DNA of 64,000 bases from Pseudomonas putida (GCA_041071465.1 CP163498.1:3924001-3988000); one strand, 5' to 3'. Shown: positions 9,379 to 20,403, numbered from the stretch's first letter. A program made the numbers and translations. The notes: generated by a model from the sequence alone, not told the origin.

Positions 9379-11092
9379 CGTGGGTTTTCCTGATGCAATT
9401 GCTGTTCATACCAGAACTTGCGCCGCAGCAGCTCCGCCGGGTTGTCGGGGATTTCCCGCAGCCATTGTTCCAGGGCCTGGCGCTGTTCGGTATCGAGGTT
9501 GGTGGACACCGGGCGCTGTGGCGGCTGGATGACGCTGTCGTCCCCCCGGCCTGGTTGCCGGGTGCGGCTTGGTTGTTGCTGCTGCTTTCGCCAGCTTGTT
9601 CGGCGTTGGCTTCCTGGTCGTTGCCGGGTGTGCCTTGGGCCGGGCTGCCAGCCGAGCTGCTGTTGCCTTCGGTTTCGCTGCCAGGTGTGCCTTGGGCATC
9701 ACTGCTGGGCGGTTGTTCCTCGGCCTTGGCTTCACGCTGCTGCAGCAGTTGTTGCACCAGTGCCTGGTTGTCCAGCGCGGCTTGCAGGTCGGGCTGACGC
9801 TCCAAGGCTTGCTCGTAGGCGTCCAGGGCGGCTTCCAGTTCGCCGCTGTGGGCCAGGGCATTGCCTCGATTGTAGTGGGCGGCTGCGGTGTCGCCTTGGG
9901 AAAATGCTTCGGCGGCTCCGGCATAGTCGCCGGCCTGGTACAAGGCCATGCCGCGCCATTGCGAGTCCTGGAAGTGGCGCGCAGCGCTGGCCGGGCGATT
10001 TTGCTCCAGCAGCCGCTGGCCTTGCTGGTCGGGGCGCAGCCACAGGTCGTTGAATTCGAAAGCCTGGCTGGGCTGCGGCAAGGCCAGCAGCAGAGGCAGG
10101 CAGAACAGCCAGCCGCGCCGGCCGGCACAGGCGGCTAGCAGCAGCAATGGGATCAGCAGCCAGTAACCCTGGTCGGCCCAGCTGTCCAGCTGCAGGGTCT
10201 GGCCGTCATTGCGCCCGACCCGTGGGTTGTCGAACAGGCCCAGTCCGCGCAGGTCGAGGTCGTCTATACGGGCATGCCTGTAGCGCCCGCCGGTGCCGCT
10301 GATAAAGCTTTTGAGGCTGGCGCTGTCCAGACGTGGCAGGAGGATGCCGCCCTGGTCGTCCTTGAGGTATTCGCCGTTGGCCTGGCGCACGGGGGCGCCT
10401 TCTCGACTGCCGATGCCCAGCATCAGCAGGCTTGGGCCTTGGCGGCCGAGGGCCTGGGCAATGCCCTGGCGCTCTGGCGCGCTGAGGGCCGAGGCGATCA
10501 GCAGCAGGCGGCCTTGTCCGAGCCCGCTCTGGGCCAGCAGCGCCAGGCCTTTTTGCACGGCCAGGTCGGCGCGTTGGCCGGGTTTGGGCATGATCGATGG
10601 GTCGATGGCCTCGAGCAAGTTGCGGGTGGTGGCCAGGTCGTCGGACAGCGGCACCAGGGTGTGCGCGGACCCGGCATACACCACCAGCGCCGTCTGGCTG
10701 TCGCGGCGGTGTTCAAGCAGGTCGAGGATTTTGCGCCGGGCCTGTTCCAGGCGGTTGGGCGGGCTGTCTTCGGCGAGCATCTGCGGGGTCAGTTCGAGCA
10801 GGATCACCAGTGGGTCGGCCGGCCGTTGGCGGCTTTCTTCCACGCGCTGCCAGCTGGGCCCGAGCAAGGCCAGGATCACCAGCGCCCAGGCCAGGCCCAG
10901 GGCTATCCACGGCAATTTGCTGGTGCTGCCGCTGCCACCGCCCAGCAATACGCCATGGAAGGCGGGCGGCAAAATCATCTGCCAGCGCCCGGCGCGTTTG
11001 CGCCGGTGCCACAGCTTGTACAGCAGCCAGCCGAGCAGGGGCACCGCCAGCAACCAGAGCGGACGCAGCCATTGCGGCCATAGGTCGATCAT
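9375..11092 (-). pseudogene. batB: BatB/BatC-type VWA-TPR membrane protein, frameshifted
   Basis: It begins MIDLWPQWLRPLWLL with two N-terminal membrane helices, then a VWA domain (about 85-310), another membrane segment, TPR repeats (about 390-470) and a low-complexity Ser/Gly/Glu/Gln region, as in BatB-BatC fusions. After NQAGG the frame is wrong and runs to 9197. The correct frame (PPQRPVSTNLDTEQRQALEQ) ends at 9375 and overlaps batD. The cause is a run of six C at 9542-9547 where seven are needed. Restored length is 572 residues. The VWA metal site is degenerate: the first motif reads LELTPQML instead of DxSxS. The ATG at 11092 overlaps the batA stop. Confidence 0.8.
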
Positions 11093-12165
11093 CGCCGCCT
11101 CCTCAAGCGCAGGCGCTTCAAACGCTGGCGCCATTCGGGGTGCGGCTGCAGGAAACGCGGCTTGCGCAGCAGGCGTTGCAGCAGGTTGTCGGGCCACTGC
11201 ACGGCCACTACCAGTAGCACGCTGAGCAGCAGCGCCAGGGCCAATGGCCAGGCGTACAGGGCCTGAGCAGTGCGGGCTTGGGTCGGTTGCTGGGCCACCG
11301 GCTCCAGCTGGTCGAGGGTGTCGCCGATGGCGTCCAGCTCGGCGCCGTCATGGGCGCGGAAGTAGGCACCGTGGGTGATGTCGGCAATTTCCTTGAGGGC
11401 GGCTTCGTCCAGGTCCAGGCTCGGGTTGAGACCGAGCAGGCCGGGGGTGCCACTGGCTTCGGGGTTGGCGCCGATACCGATGGTGTAGATGCGTACCCCT
11501 TCCTGGGCCGCCAGGCGGGCGGCGGTCAGTGGGTGGATCTGCCCGCCGTTGTTGGCACCGTCGGTGATCAGTACCAGCACTCGGCTTTGAGCCGGGCGTT
11601 GGCGCAGGCGTTTGACCGCCAGGCCAATGGCGTCGCCGATGGCGGTGTTCTTGCCGGCGATACCGATTTGCGCTTCGTCGAGGAAGGTGCGCACGGTGCG
11701 TCGGTCGAAGGTGAGCGGCGCCTGCAAGTACGCCTGGCTGCCGAACAGGATCAGCCCCACGCGGTCGCCTTCACGGTCTTGCAGAAAATCGCCCATCAGC
11801 GCTTTGACCAGGTCGAGGCGGCTGATGTCTTCGTTTTTCCACTGCATGTCGGGGAAGTCCATCGACCCGGACACGTCCACCGCTACCAGCAGGTCGCGGC
11901 CGCTGGCGGCCACTGGCACCGGTTCGCCCAGCCATTGCGGGCGAGCAGCAGCGCACAGCAGCAGCAGCCAGATGACGACGAACGGCGCCTGCTGGCGCCA
12001 GGTTGGCAGGTTAAGCCGCGCACGGCGCCCGGCCAGGCCTTCCAGTTCACTGAGGAAGCCTACCTTGAGTACCGGCTCGCCACTGTCGGCGGCCGGCAGC
12101 AGCAGGCGCGCCAGCCAAGGCAGCGGCAACAGGGCGAAGACCCACGGCCAGGCCAGTTCAAACAT
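11089..12165 (-). CDS. batA: BatA-type VWA-domain membrane protein
   Basis: A 358-residue protein with two N-terminal transmembrane helices (FELAWPWVFALLPLPWL; FVVIWLLLLCAAA), a VWA domain with an intact metal site (VDVSGSMD, then TAIGDAIG and ITDGANNG), and a C-terminal membrane helix before an Arg-rich tail. It belongs to the BatA group that works with MoxR-type AAA ATPases at the inner membrane, probably in assembling or protecting envelope complexes. The ATG at 12165 overlaps the end of the DUF4381 gene by 8 bases. Unlike BatB downstream, its MIDAS residues are conserved, so it is the likely metal-binding partner. Confidence 0.87.
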   Translation of the reverse strand: MFELAWPWVFALLPLPWLARLLLPAADSGEPVLKVGFLSELEGLAGRRARLNLPTWRQQAPFVVIWLLLLCAAARPQWLGEPVPVAASGRDLLVAVDVSGSMDFPDMQWKNEDISRLDLVKALMGDFLQDREGDRVGLILFGSQAYLQAPLTFDRRTVRTFLDEAQIGIAGKNTAIGDAIGLAVKRLRQRPAQSRVLVLITDGANNGGQIHPLTAARLAAQEGVRIYTIGIGANPEASGTPGLLGLNPSLDLDEAALKEIADITHGAYFRAHDGAELDAIGDTLDQLEPVAQQPTQARTAQALYAWPLALALLLSVLLVVAVQWPDNLLQRLLRKPRFLQPHPEWRQRLKRLRLRRRR

Positions 12166-12652
12166 GCTTGCGGATCCAGGTTTCGACGGCTTGGCTGAGC
12201 CCGGCAATGGCCTTGTCGTCGAGTTTGCACTCGGGTTTGTAGGCGCCTTCGACCAGTACCATCCAGCGGGTCAGGCCGGCGGCCGGGCAACGGTTGTCGA
12301 GAAATGCCAGCCACTGGCGGCCGTTGAGCGTGTGGCTATTGGCGCCTGGGTAGTGGTTGCGGCACAGGCGCTTGAGCAGGGCGTTGATCTGTTGCAGCCA
12401 GGCGCCCGCCGGGGCGCCGTCGTACGGGCGTGGCAGGCGGGCCAGCTCGGCCAGGGCTTCCACGCGCACCGGGTCCAGAGGTTGCTCGGCGCGCACGATG
12501 CGGCGCTTGCCCGGGCGCCAGCGACGCAGCCGCCACAGGCCCCAGCCCAGCAGCGGTAACACGGCCAGTAGCAGCCACCAGCCCGGTGCCGGTGGCCACA
12601 GGCTGATCGGTGCCGGAGCGATCAGCGGGTGCAATTGATCGAGCGGGTTCAT
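12158..12652 (-). CDS. DUF4381 membrane protein of the MoxR/Bat operon
   Basis: A 164-residue protein starting MNPLDQLHPLIAPAPISLWP, with one transmembrane helix (WWLLLAVLPLLGWGLWRL) and a C-terminal soluble region. This is the DUF4381 family, found almost only between the DUF58 and batA genes of MoxR operons. Its ATG overlaps the stop of the DUF58 gene (ATGA at 12649-12652), and its end overlaps batA. The function is unknown; the conserved position and coupled translation imply that it works stoichiometrically with BatA and the DUF58 protein. Confidence 0.8.
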   Translation of the reverse strand: MNPLDQLHPLIAPAPISLWPPAPGWWLLLAVLPLLGWGLWRLRRWRPGKRRIVRAEQPLDPVRVEALAELARLPRPYDGAPAGAWLQQINALLKRLCRNHYPGANSHTLNGRQWLAFLDNRCPAAGLTRWMVLVEGAYKPECKLDDKAIAGLSQAVETWIRKHV

Positions 12653-13593
12653 GACGCGCTCCGTGGGCGCTGGGCGTTCAGGTACTCGCGCAGTTGCTCG
12701 ATCATTTCGCTTTGCGTGCTCAGTGGCATCAGTATCACCCGCAGCTTTTGCGCCAGCACCTCCCAGCGCTCGATGCGTGCTTCGGCCTGTTGGCGGTAGG
12801 CCTGGCGAAGGTTGGCGTCGAGGGTGTCCAGCTCCAGCTGGGCGCTGCGCTGGGCGAAGCGCAGCAGGCCGGCGGCGGGCAGGGCATGGTCGAGCGGGTC
12901 GGACACCGGCAACAACAGCAGGTCGCAATGCCGCGAGAGCATGGCCAGGTGCTGTTCCACCTGGGCGCTGAGCGAGCGTTCGTCGCAGATCACGATGGCC
13001 AGGCTGCCGGGGCGCAGCACTTCGCGGGCACGGCGCAAGGCCAGGCCGAGGCTGTCGGCCCCGGGCGTGGCCTCGGTGTGCAGCGACTGGTTGACCTTGG
13101 CCAGGCGATTGAGCAATTGCAGCAGGCTTTGTTTGCTGCGCCGGGGTTTGATTTCGTGGTGTTCGTTGTCGCCGAACACCAGGCCGCCGATGCGGTCGTT
13201 GTGGCCCAGCGCGGCCCAGCCGAACAGTGCGGCGGCCTGGGCCGCCAGCACCGATTTGAACATCAGCCCCGAACCGAAGAACAGCCGCTGGCTTTGTTCG
13301 ACGAGGATGAAGATTGGCCGCTCGCGCTCTTCGTGGAACAGCTTGGTGTGCGGTTCCTGGGTACGTGCAGTGACCCGCCAGTCGATGTTGCGCACATCAT
13401 CGCCGGCCTGGTACACGCGCACCTGGTCGAAGTCCACGCCGCGCCCACGCAGCTTGGAATGGTGCAGGCCCACCAGCGGGCTGCGCTGGCCGGGCTTGGA
13501 AAACAGCTGGATTTCGCGCACGCGGTGGCGCATGTCGATCAGCTCGGCAAGGCCGATGCGGATGCCAGGTTCGGTCAGCTGCGCAGTGGGCAT
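12649..13593 (-). CDS. DUF58 protein of the MoxR/Bat operon
   Basis: A 314-residue soluble protein starting MPTAQLTEPGIRIGLAELID. It contains the DUF58 core (DDVRNIDWRVTARTQEPHTK, followed by FHEERERPIFILVE), a degenerate VWA-like fold that pairs with MoxR ATPases. The frame is open further upstream inside moxR, but that part is antisense-like extension; the ATG at 13593 sits 4 bases after the moxR stop. The role is inferred from conserved linkage: adaptor between the MoxR ATPase and the VWA membrane proteins. Confidence 0.85.
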   Translation of the reverse strand: MPTAQLTEPGIRIGLAELIDMRHRVREIQLFSKPGQRSPLVGLHHSKLRGRGVDFDQVRVYQAGDDVRNIDWRVTARTQEPHTKLFHEERERPIFILVEQSQRLFFGSGLMFKSVLAAQAAALFGWAALGHNDRIGGLVFGDNEHHEIKPRRSKQSLLQLLNRLAKVNQSLHTEATPGADSLGLALRRAREVLRPGSLAIVICDERSLSAQVEQHLAMLSRHCDLLLLPVSDPLDHALPAAGLLRFAQRSAQLELDTLDANLRQAYRQQAEARIERWEVLAQKLRVILMPLSTQSEMIEQLREYLNAQRPRSAS

Positions 13594-13597
13594 GGGC

Positions 13598-14556
<959 letters not shown>

Positions 14557-14783
14557 CGGCGACGGTTCCTGGTAGAGGGCCTGAGGCGGCTGAAGGCAGC
14601 TGCCCTGGCAAGGGCTGATACTTTAATCCATCCGGGGGGCGGCGACTAATGGCGGCGGGTAAATTTATCTTCGCGCTGGGGTGTGCTGCTACAGAAATGT
14701 CTTACGTATGGCTGGCCATTGCCTGATGTTCCGCGCCGGTGTGCTGGCGCCTGCTTGTGCTTTTTGGGCAAGCAGAAGGCACG

Positions 14784-16093
14784 ATGATGAAAATGAGCAG
14801 CGGCAGCACGCCAACCCCAACGCCGGTCACCCTGCGTTTTGGCGTGTTCTTCGATGGCACTGGTAACAACCAGCACAATGCCACGGCGATGGATGAGCAG
14901 GGCAGCAAGGGCTGCAGTTATGGCAATGCCTTGAGCAATGTGGCCCTTTTGCATGCGTTGTATCCGGCAGATGCAGCCAATGCCAATGGCCCGCAGGCGT
15001 TTTTGAAACAATATGTGGAGGGCGTGGGCACCCTGGCCGGTGAAGCCGACCATGTCTACGCCTCTGCCACCGGGCGTGGGCGTACGGGGGCCGAGGCGCG
15101 GGTTGCCGAGGCTTTGCAGGGCATGGCCGAGCAACTGCAGGTGTGGCAGCGGGCGCATCCGCAGGCACTGCTGGAGCGGGTCGAGTTCGATCTGTTCGGG
15201 TTCAGCCGCGGAGCGGCGGCGGTGCGGCACCTGGCCAACCTGCTGAACGATGGCGCGGGCGGGGTGTTGCCGGTGGTGTGTGAAACCTCGATCAACTTTA
15301 TCGGCCTGTTCGACACCGTAGCGGCGATCATCGCGCCGTTGCAGGGTGACTTCGATCCCGCCAACGGCCGCCATGGCAACCTGCGCCTGGGGCTGGCTGC
15401 GGGTATAGCCCGACAGGTGGTGCAACTGGTGGCGGGGACGAGCTGCGGCACAACTTCCCGCTGGTGTGCAGTGGTCACGACATCGTGCTGCCGGGCGTGC
15501 ACTCGAATATAGGGGGTGGGTACCCGGAAACCACGTTGGAACAGGTACTGCTGTGCAAGCCGCAGTCACAGCGTGTGCCGGTGGGTATGCGTGCCGAGCA
15601 GAGCCGCGTGCATGCCACGGCAAGTGCCTTGCTGGCTTCGGCGTTTGCCAATATGGGCGAACCCAGGCCGCAAGTAACGACCTGGGAGGAGCCGATTGCC
15701 GGCGGCCGACCGGATGAGGCGCAAAAGCAGGTGTACGCAGCGGTGTACCGCGAGCGGCAGGTGGCGGGGCAGTTGTCCCGGGTGTACTTGAGCGTGATGC
15801 GGGCGTTGGCGGTACGGGCTGGCGTGCCGTTTGCGCCGTTGGGCGGGCAGGCTGAACATGGGGTGCCGGATGAATTGCTGGCGATTAGCCGCAAGTTGCA
15901 TGCGTTTGCCCTTGGAGAAGTTACCCAGCTGGGGTTGAGTGAGCAAGAGCAGCAGCTGTTGCGCGAGAAGTACGTGCATGCGTCGGCGAACTGGAATGCA
16001 CTGAAGGGCTTGCGCAACAGTGTGCTGGATGTGCTGTTCGTCAATCGGCCGGGGGCAGGCGGGCGAGTGGTGCATGCGAACCCGGCACACTGA
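14784..16093 (+). pseudogene. DUF2235 (T6SS Tle-like) alpha/beta-hydrolase, frameshifted
   Basis: The product starts MMKMSSGSTP after AAGG (14774-14777). It has the DUF2235 opening motif FGVFFDGTGNN (residues 19-29), a lipase nucleophile motif GFSRG (139-143, Ser141), GLFDTVAAI, and in the other frame LPGVHSNIGGGYPE carrying the likely catalytic His. After QLVAG the frame is lost; four G at 15434-15437 where five are expected explains it. The restored protein has 436 residues. DUF2235 includes Tle1-type phospholipase effectors of type VI secretion, but no VgrG, PAAR or immunity gene is adjacent, so a secreted role is only a possibility. Confidence 0.75.
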
Positions 16094-16122
16094 GCCATCG
16101 AAATGACTGGGCAAGGCTGCTT

Positions 16123-17340
16123 CTACAGGGTGCGCGCCAGTCGTTCAGCGTTGCGGGCCCTGGCCAGGTACGCCTCCTGCGCCAGCGTCAGCAGCACCGT
16201 CAGCAGCATGAACATGACCGATGCGATGAAAACCCCGTTGGGCAGGTGCTGGTCGAGCATCCAGCCGAACGCCACCGGCCCGAGGGCGCCGCCGATGTTG
16301 AACCCGGTCGACACCAGCCCGAAGGTTTTGCCCTCGGCACCTGGCGGCGCCGCCGCCTTGACCAGCATGTCCCGCGATGGGGCGATGACCCCGGTCAGCA
16401 GGCCAATGGCGCCCAATACAACCACCAGTGCCCAGCCCTGCAGCAGCCCCAGGGCCACCAGCGCGGTCAGTGCCGCTGCCAGTGCGAAGGCCAGCGCCGC
16501 CACCAGACCGTGGCGCCGGGTACGGTCGGCCAAGGCGCCACCGCACAGTACACCGGCAGCGCTGCACAGCAGGAAAGCGGTGAGTGCGGTGTTGGCCCAG
16601 GCCAGTGTCAGGCCTTGGCCCTGAATCAGGGCGGCTACGGAAAACTTCTCGATGGCACTGGTGCTCAGGTTGAGCAGGATGAACAACACCGTCAGCACGC
16701 CGATCATCGGTGTGAACACGCGCAGGCGGCCTGTTGTTGGCGCCAGGCCTGCGCCTTCTTTGTTGCAAGGCCTGGCGGCCTGGTACACGCCACTGCCCGG
16801 TATCGATATCAGCAGCAGCGCAGCTACCCCGAACACCGCGCCCACCGCCAGGGCTGCCGGTGTGCCGAACACGGTGGCGATGCCGAGGAAAAGTGCCGGC
16901 GTAACTGCCGAGCCGAGGAAGCCGGCGAAGGTATGAACAGAGAACGACCGCCCCAGGCGTGCCGGCTCGATGCCATTGGCCAGCAGTGCATAGTCTGCCG
17001 GGTGATACACGCCATTGGCCAGGCCGGCCATGGCCATTGCCACCAGCAATACCGCGTGACTGGGGCTGGCCGCCAGCAGCAGGAAGCTGAGGCTGCCCAG
17101 CAACAGCCCGGCCTTGAGCACTTTACGCGCTCCATAGTGGTCGACGGCATAACCCAGCGGGGCCTGTACCAGGGCCGAAACGATGTTGAACACCGCCAGG
17201 GCTACGCCGAGCTCGACGAAGCCCACCCCCAGCAGGCCAGGCAGCACGGGCAGTAGCGCCGGGATCAGCATGATGTGTACATGGCTGACGAAGTGCACGG
17301 CAGCAATTTGAGTGAGTAGCTTGGGGCCAGCTTGGGGCAT
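16123..17340 (-). CDS. MFS transporter
   Basis: A 405-residue protein with about 12 transmembrane segments in the major facilitator pattern, including the loop motif GYAVDHYGARKV between helices 2 and 3 and GGALADRTRRHG in the second half. The start MPQAGPKLL at 17340 fits the first helix. It is the last gene of a minus-strand operon after the BenE-type permease, the DapA-type lyase and the class II aldolase, so it probably carries the substrate or a product of that pathway. The substrate cannot be read from sequence. Confidence 0.85.
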   Translation of the reverse strand: MPQAGPKLLTQIAAVHFVSHVHIMLIPALLPVLPGLLGVGFVELGVALAVFNIVSALVQAPLGYAVDHYGARKVLKAGLLLGSLSFLLLAASPSHAVLLVAMAMAGLANGVYHPADYALLANGIEPARLGRSFSVHTFAGFLGSAVTPALFLGIATVFGTPAALAVGAVFGVAALLLISIPGSGVYQAARPCNKEGAGLAPTTGRLRVFTPMIGVLTVLFILLNLSTSAIEKFSVAALIQGQGLTLAWANTALTAFLLCSAAGVLCGGALADRTRRHGLVAALAFALAAALTALVALGLLQGWALVVVLGAIGLLTGVIAPSRDMLVKAAAPPGAEGKTFGLVSTGFNIGGALGPVAFGWMLDQHLPNGVFIASVMFMLLTVLLTLAQEAYLARARNAERLARTL

Positions 17341-17398
17341 GTCGATACCTGTCGAACGGCGTGCGCCTTTGGCGCACAGCAAGGAGGTGGAAGCCCGG

Positions 17399-18612
17399 TT
17401 AGCGGGAGGCGCCGCCGAAGCCGGGCAGGCGACCGTTCAGCGCAGCATGGGCCAGCAGGCCAATCACCAAGCCCCAAAAGGCCCCGCCAATGCCGAGCAG
17501 GCTGATATTCGCAGCCGCTGCCAGGAAGGTGATCAGTGCGGCCTCGCGTGAGCGGGCATCGGCCATTGCGCTGGCCAGGCTGGCGCCGATGGTGCCCAGT
17601 AGTGCAAGGCCTGCCAGGGTGGTGATGAAGGTGGCGGGCAGGGCCATGAACACACTCGCCAGGGTGACGCCGAACACCCCCACGAGGATGTAGCAGACAC
17701 CGGCAGCGATCCCCGCCACCCAGCGCTTGCTCGGGTCTTCATGGGCTTCCTTGCCGGTGCAGATGGCCGCCGTGATAGCGGCGATGTTGAAGGCGTGTGA
17801 GCCGAAAGGGGCCATCAGCAACGAACCCAGGCCAGTGACCGCGACGATCGGGCTGGCGCTGGTCTTGAAGCCGTCATTGCGCAGCACCAGCATGCCAGGC
17901 ATGTACTGCCCCGTGAGGGTGATCAGGAACAGTGGCAGGGCCACGCTGAGGGCGGCATTGACGGAGAACGTGGGTGCGGTGAACACCGGTGAGGCGAACT
18001 CCAGCCGTAAGGTTGTCAGGCCCACGTGCCCCTGTAGCAACAGGTAGCCCAGGCCCAGTAACAGAATGGCGACCACGGCGTAACGGGCGGTGAAGCGCTT
18101 GAATGCCACATAGGCTGCAATCAGCAGCCCGGCCAGGGCGGGGTCGACCGACAGGCTGGCGAAGGCGCCAATGCCGAACTGCAACAGGATGCCCGCCAGC
18201 AGGCCGGCGGCAATGCCGCCCGGAACGAGCCGGACCAGGCGCTCGAACCACCCGCTCAGCCCCAGCACCACGAAGCCTGCGGCTGACAGCAGGTACGCAC
18301 CTACGGCCTCGCTATAAGGCACATTGGCCAGGGCGGTGACCAGGAACGCGGCGGCTGGCGTGGACCAGGCCGTGATGATCGGTTCGCGGCTGTACCAGGA
18401 TAGCGCCAGGCCGCTGAGGCCGACGCCGATCGACACTGCCCAGACCCACGATGACGTCAGTTCCGGGCTCAGCCCGGCCACTTGGCCGCCTGGAACACCA
18501 GGATGAATGTACCGCCGTAGTTGACGATGACCGAAACGAACCCGGCTATCACCGGGTGAAGGATGTCTGTCAGCTTTAACGGGGTTGCAGAGCTTTGTGC
18601 AGGCGCGTCCAT
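17399..18612 (-). pseudogene. BenE-type benzoate/H+ symporter family permease, frameshifted
   Basis: The main part (GLSPELTSSWVWAVSIGVGL onward) has the multi-helix BenE (PF03594) pattern with Gly/Ala-rich helices. The N-terminus MDAPAQSSATPLKLTDILHP, from ATG 18612 with an AGAGG site upstream, reads through one helix to QAAK and then hits a stop. One missing base near 18479-18482 (AAGTGGCC where AAGGTGGCC is expected) joins the two parts into a 404-residue protein. BenE proteins import benzoate and other small acids. It lies in the aldolase/DapA-type operon; the real substrate may not be benzoate. Confidence 0.75.
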
Positions 18613-18688
18613 GATGGCCTCTGGTAATGGTCAGGTGCTGCAGAAGTACGCTGCCCGTCAGCGACTGGCTGCCGGGCAGGTTTGAGGG

Positions 18689-19576
18689 TCAGTTGGCCAG
18701 CGCTACCAGCAGGCTTTTCAGGTAAGTGCTGCCCTGTCCATCCAGCGGTTGCAGGGGCAGGCGCGGCGCGCCGACATCCTGGCCGAGCATTTTCAGGCCG
18801 GCCTTGATGGTGGTGGGCAGGCCACGGCGGGTGATGTACTCCAGCAGCTCGTACTGGCGGTAGAACAGCGTGCGGGCTTCGGCCAGCTCACCGTGCTGTA
18901 CGGCGTCCCACAGCGCCAGGTTCAGTGCCGGGATCAGGTTGGGCGCGGCGGTACACCAACCCGTTGCGCCGGCCACCAGGGCTTCCAGGGTGAGCGGGTT
19001 GCAACCGTTGTAGAACGCCACCTGCCCATCGGTGGCTTTGAACAGGCGGTGCATGCGCTGAATGTCGCCGGTGCTTTCCTTGACCATGGTCACATTGGGT
19101 ACTTCGCCAAGGATGCGCAGGATCAGTTCCACCGACAGGTCGGTGCCGCTGGTGCCCGGGTTGTTGTAGAGCATGATCGGGATGTCGATGGCCGCGCCGA
19201 CTGCTTTGTAGTGGGCAATCACTTCCGCTTCGGTGAGTTTCCAGTACGAGATGGGCAGCACCATCACAGCGGTAGCGCCGCAGGCCTGTGCCAGGCGGGC
19301 GCGCTGCACGGTGCGCGCGGTGGTCAGGTCGGACACGCTGACCACGCTGGGCACGCGCCCGGCAATGCGTGCCTGGCTGAAGCGCACCACGGTTTCCCAT
19401 TCGCTGTCGGACAAGTAGGCCCCTTCGCCGGTGCTGCCCAGCGGTGCGATGGCATGCACACCGCCTGCGATCAGGCTATCGATGGACATGCCCAGGGCAT
19501 CCAGGTCGAGTGTGCCGTCTGCAGTGAAGGGAGTGATGGTGTAGCCGATGACGCCGCGAATTACAGAAGTAGACAT
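18689..19576 (-). CDS. DapA-family (dihydrodipicolinate synthase/NAL-type) lyase
   Basis: A 295-residue TIM-barrel protein of normal family length. The Schiff-base lysine is in MVKESTGDIQRMHRL, the catalytic tyrosine in IMLYNNPGTSG, and the carboxylate-binding loop in PLGSTGEGAYLSD. The family includes DapA, N-acetylneuraminate lyase and several aldolases or dehydratases acting on pyruvate-related acids. Its place between a class II aldolase and two transporters points to catabolism of a sugar acid or an aromatic breakdown product and not to lysine synthesis. The 44-base gap to the upstream aldolase gene suggests one operon. Confidence 0.85.
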   Translation of the reverse strand: MSTSVIRGVIGYTITPFTADGTLDLDALGMSIDSLIAGGVHAIAPLGSTGEGAYLSDSEWETVVRFSQARIAGRVPSVVSVSDLTTARTVQRARLAQACGATAVMVLPISYWKLTEAEVIAHYKAVGAAIDIPIMLYNNPGTSGTDLSVELILRILGEVPNVTMVKESTGDIQRMHRLFKATDGQVAFYNGCNPLTLEALVAGATGWCTAAPNLIPALNLALWDAVQHGELAEARTLFYRQYELLEYITRRGLPTTIKAGLKMLGQDVGAPRLPLQPLDGQGSTYLKSLLVALAN

Positions 19577-19620
19577 GACCAGGCACCTTTGCCGTTGTTG
19601 AGGAAAGAGTACAGCTTCGA

Positions 19621-20403
19621 TCAGCCCAGGCAGTCGCCATGGGCACGCAAGGCACGGCGCGCGTAGTAGCTGAACGCGGCACCATGACGTTTGGGGGTGG
19701 AGATCCAGTCGTGGGCTTCTTTGCCCAGTGCTTCGGGGATGGGGCGGATGTCACCGGCGCCCATGGCCAGCAGTTGCATCTTTGCCGCGCGCTCGAACAG
19801 CAGGGCGAGCACGCAGGCTTCTTCGATCGAACCACCGGCAATCAGCAAACCGTGGTGAGAAAGCAGGATCGCGCGCTTATCGCCAATCGCCTTCGCGATG
19901 ATTTCGCCTTCCTCGTTGCCCACCGGCACGCCGGGCCACTCCTTGAGGAATGCGCAGTCGTCGAACAACGGGCACAGGTCCATGTGCGAGATGGCCAGCG
20001 GCACTTCCAGCATCGACAGGGCCGCGCTGTGCAGCGGGTGGGTGTGGATGATGCAGTTGACGTCGGGGCGGGCGCGGTACAGCCAACTGTGGAAGCGGTT
20101 GGCCGGGTTGGCCATGCCACGGCCTTGCAGCACGGTGAGGTCTTCGTCCACCACCAGCAGGTTGGAGGCGGCAATTTCGTCGAAGCCCAGGCCCAGTTGT
20201 TGGGTGTAATAAGTGCCAGGTTCCTGGGCGCGCGCGGTGATCTGCCCGGCCAGGCCAGAGTCGTGGCCGCCGTCGAAGAGGATGCGGCAGGTGAGGGCAA
20301 GTTTTTGCCGGGCGGTGTAGGTATTGTCGGCCAGCGCCGTCAGCATCTGCTGCTGGGCGAGTTTGACCAACTGGTCCTTGGGGGTGTGCATGGTGGTCGT
20401 CAT
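19621..20403 (-). CDS. class II aldolase/adducin-family protein
   Basis: A 260-residue protein starting MTTTMHTPKDQLVKLAQQQM at 20403. The metal-binding histidines of the class II (AraD/FucA) fold are seen in CIIHTHPLHSAALS and in LSHHGLLIAGGS. These enzymes cleave or decarboxylate phosphorylated or free hydroxy acids using Zn or Mn. It is the first gene of the operon with the DapA-type lyase, BenE-type permease and MFS carrier. Upstream lies a perfect palindrome AATGACAC-CTT-GTGTCATT that is a likely operator. The frame is open to 20475, but the ATG at 20403 matches family starts. Confidence 0.85.
   Translation of the reverse strand: MTTTMHTPKDQLVKLAQQQMLTALADNTYTARQKLALTCRILFDGGHDSGLAGQITARAQEPGTYYTQQLGLGFDEIAASNLLVVDEDLTVLQGRGMANPANRFHSWLYRARPDVNCIIHTHPLHSAALSMLEVPLAISHMDLCPLFDDCAFLKEWPGVPVGNEEGEIIAKAIGDKRAILLSHHGLLIAGGSIEEACVLALLFERAAKMQLLAMGAGDIRPIPEALGKEAHDWISTPKRHGAAFSYYARRALRAHGDCLG

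Noticed and set aside
18689..19576. Naming the DapA-type gene dapA and placing it in lysine synthesis with lysA
   Set aside because: Its neighbours are an aldolase and transporters, and it is 23 kb from lysA; family members have many other substrates.
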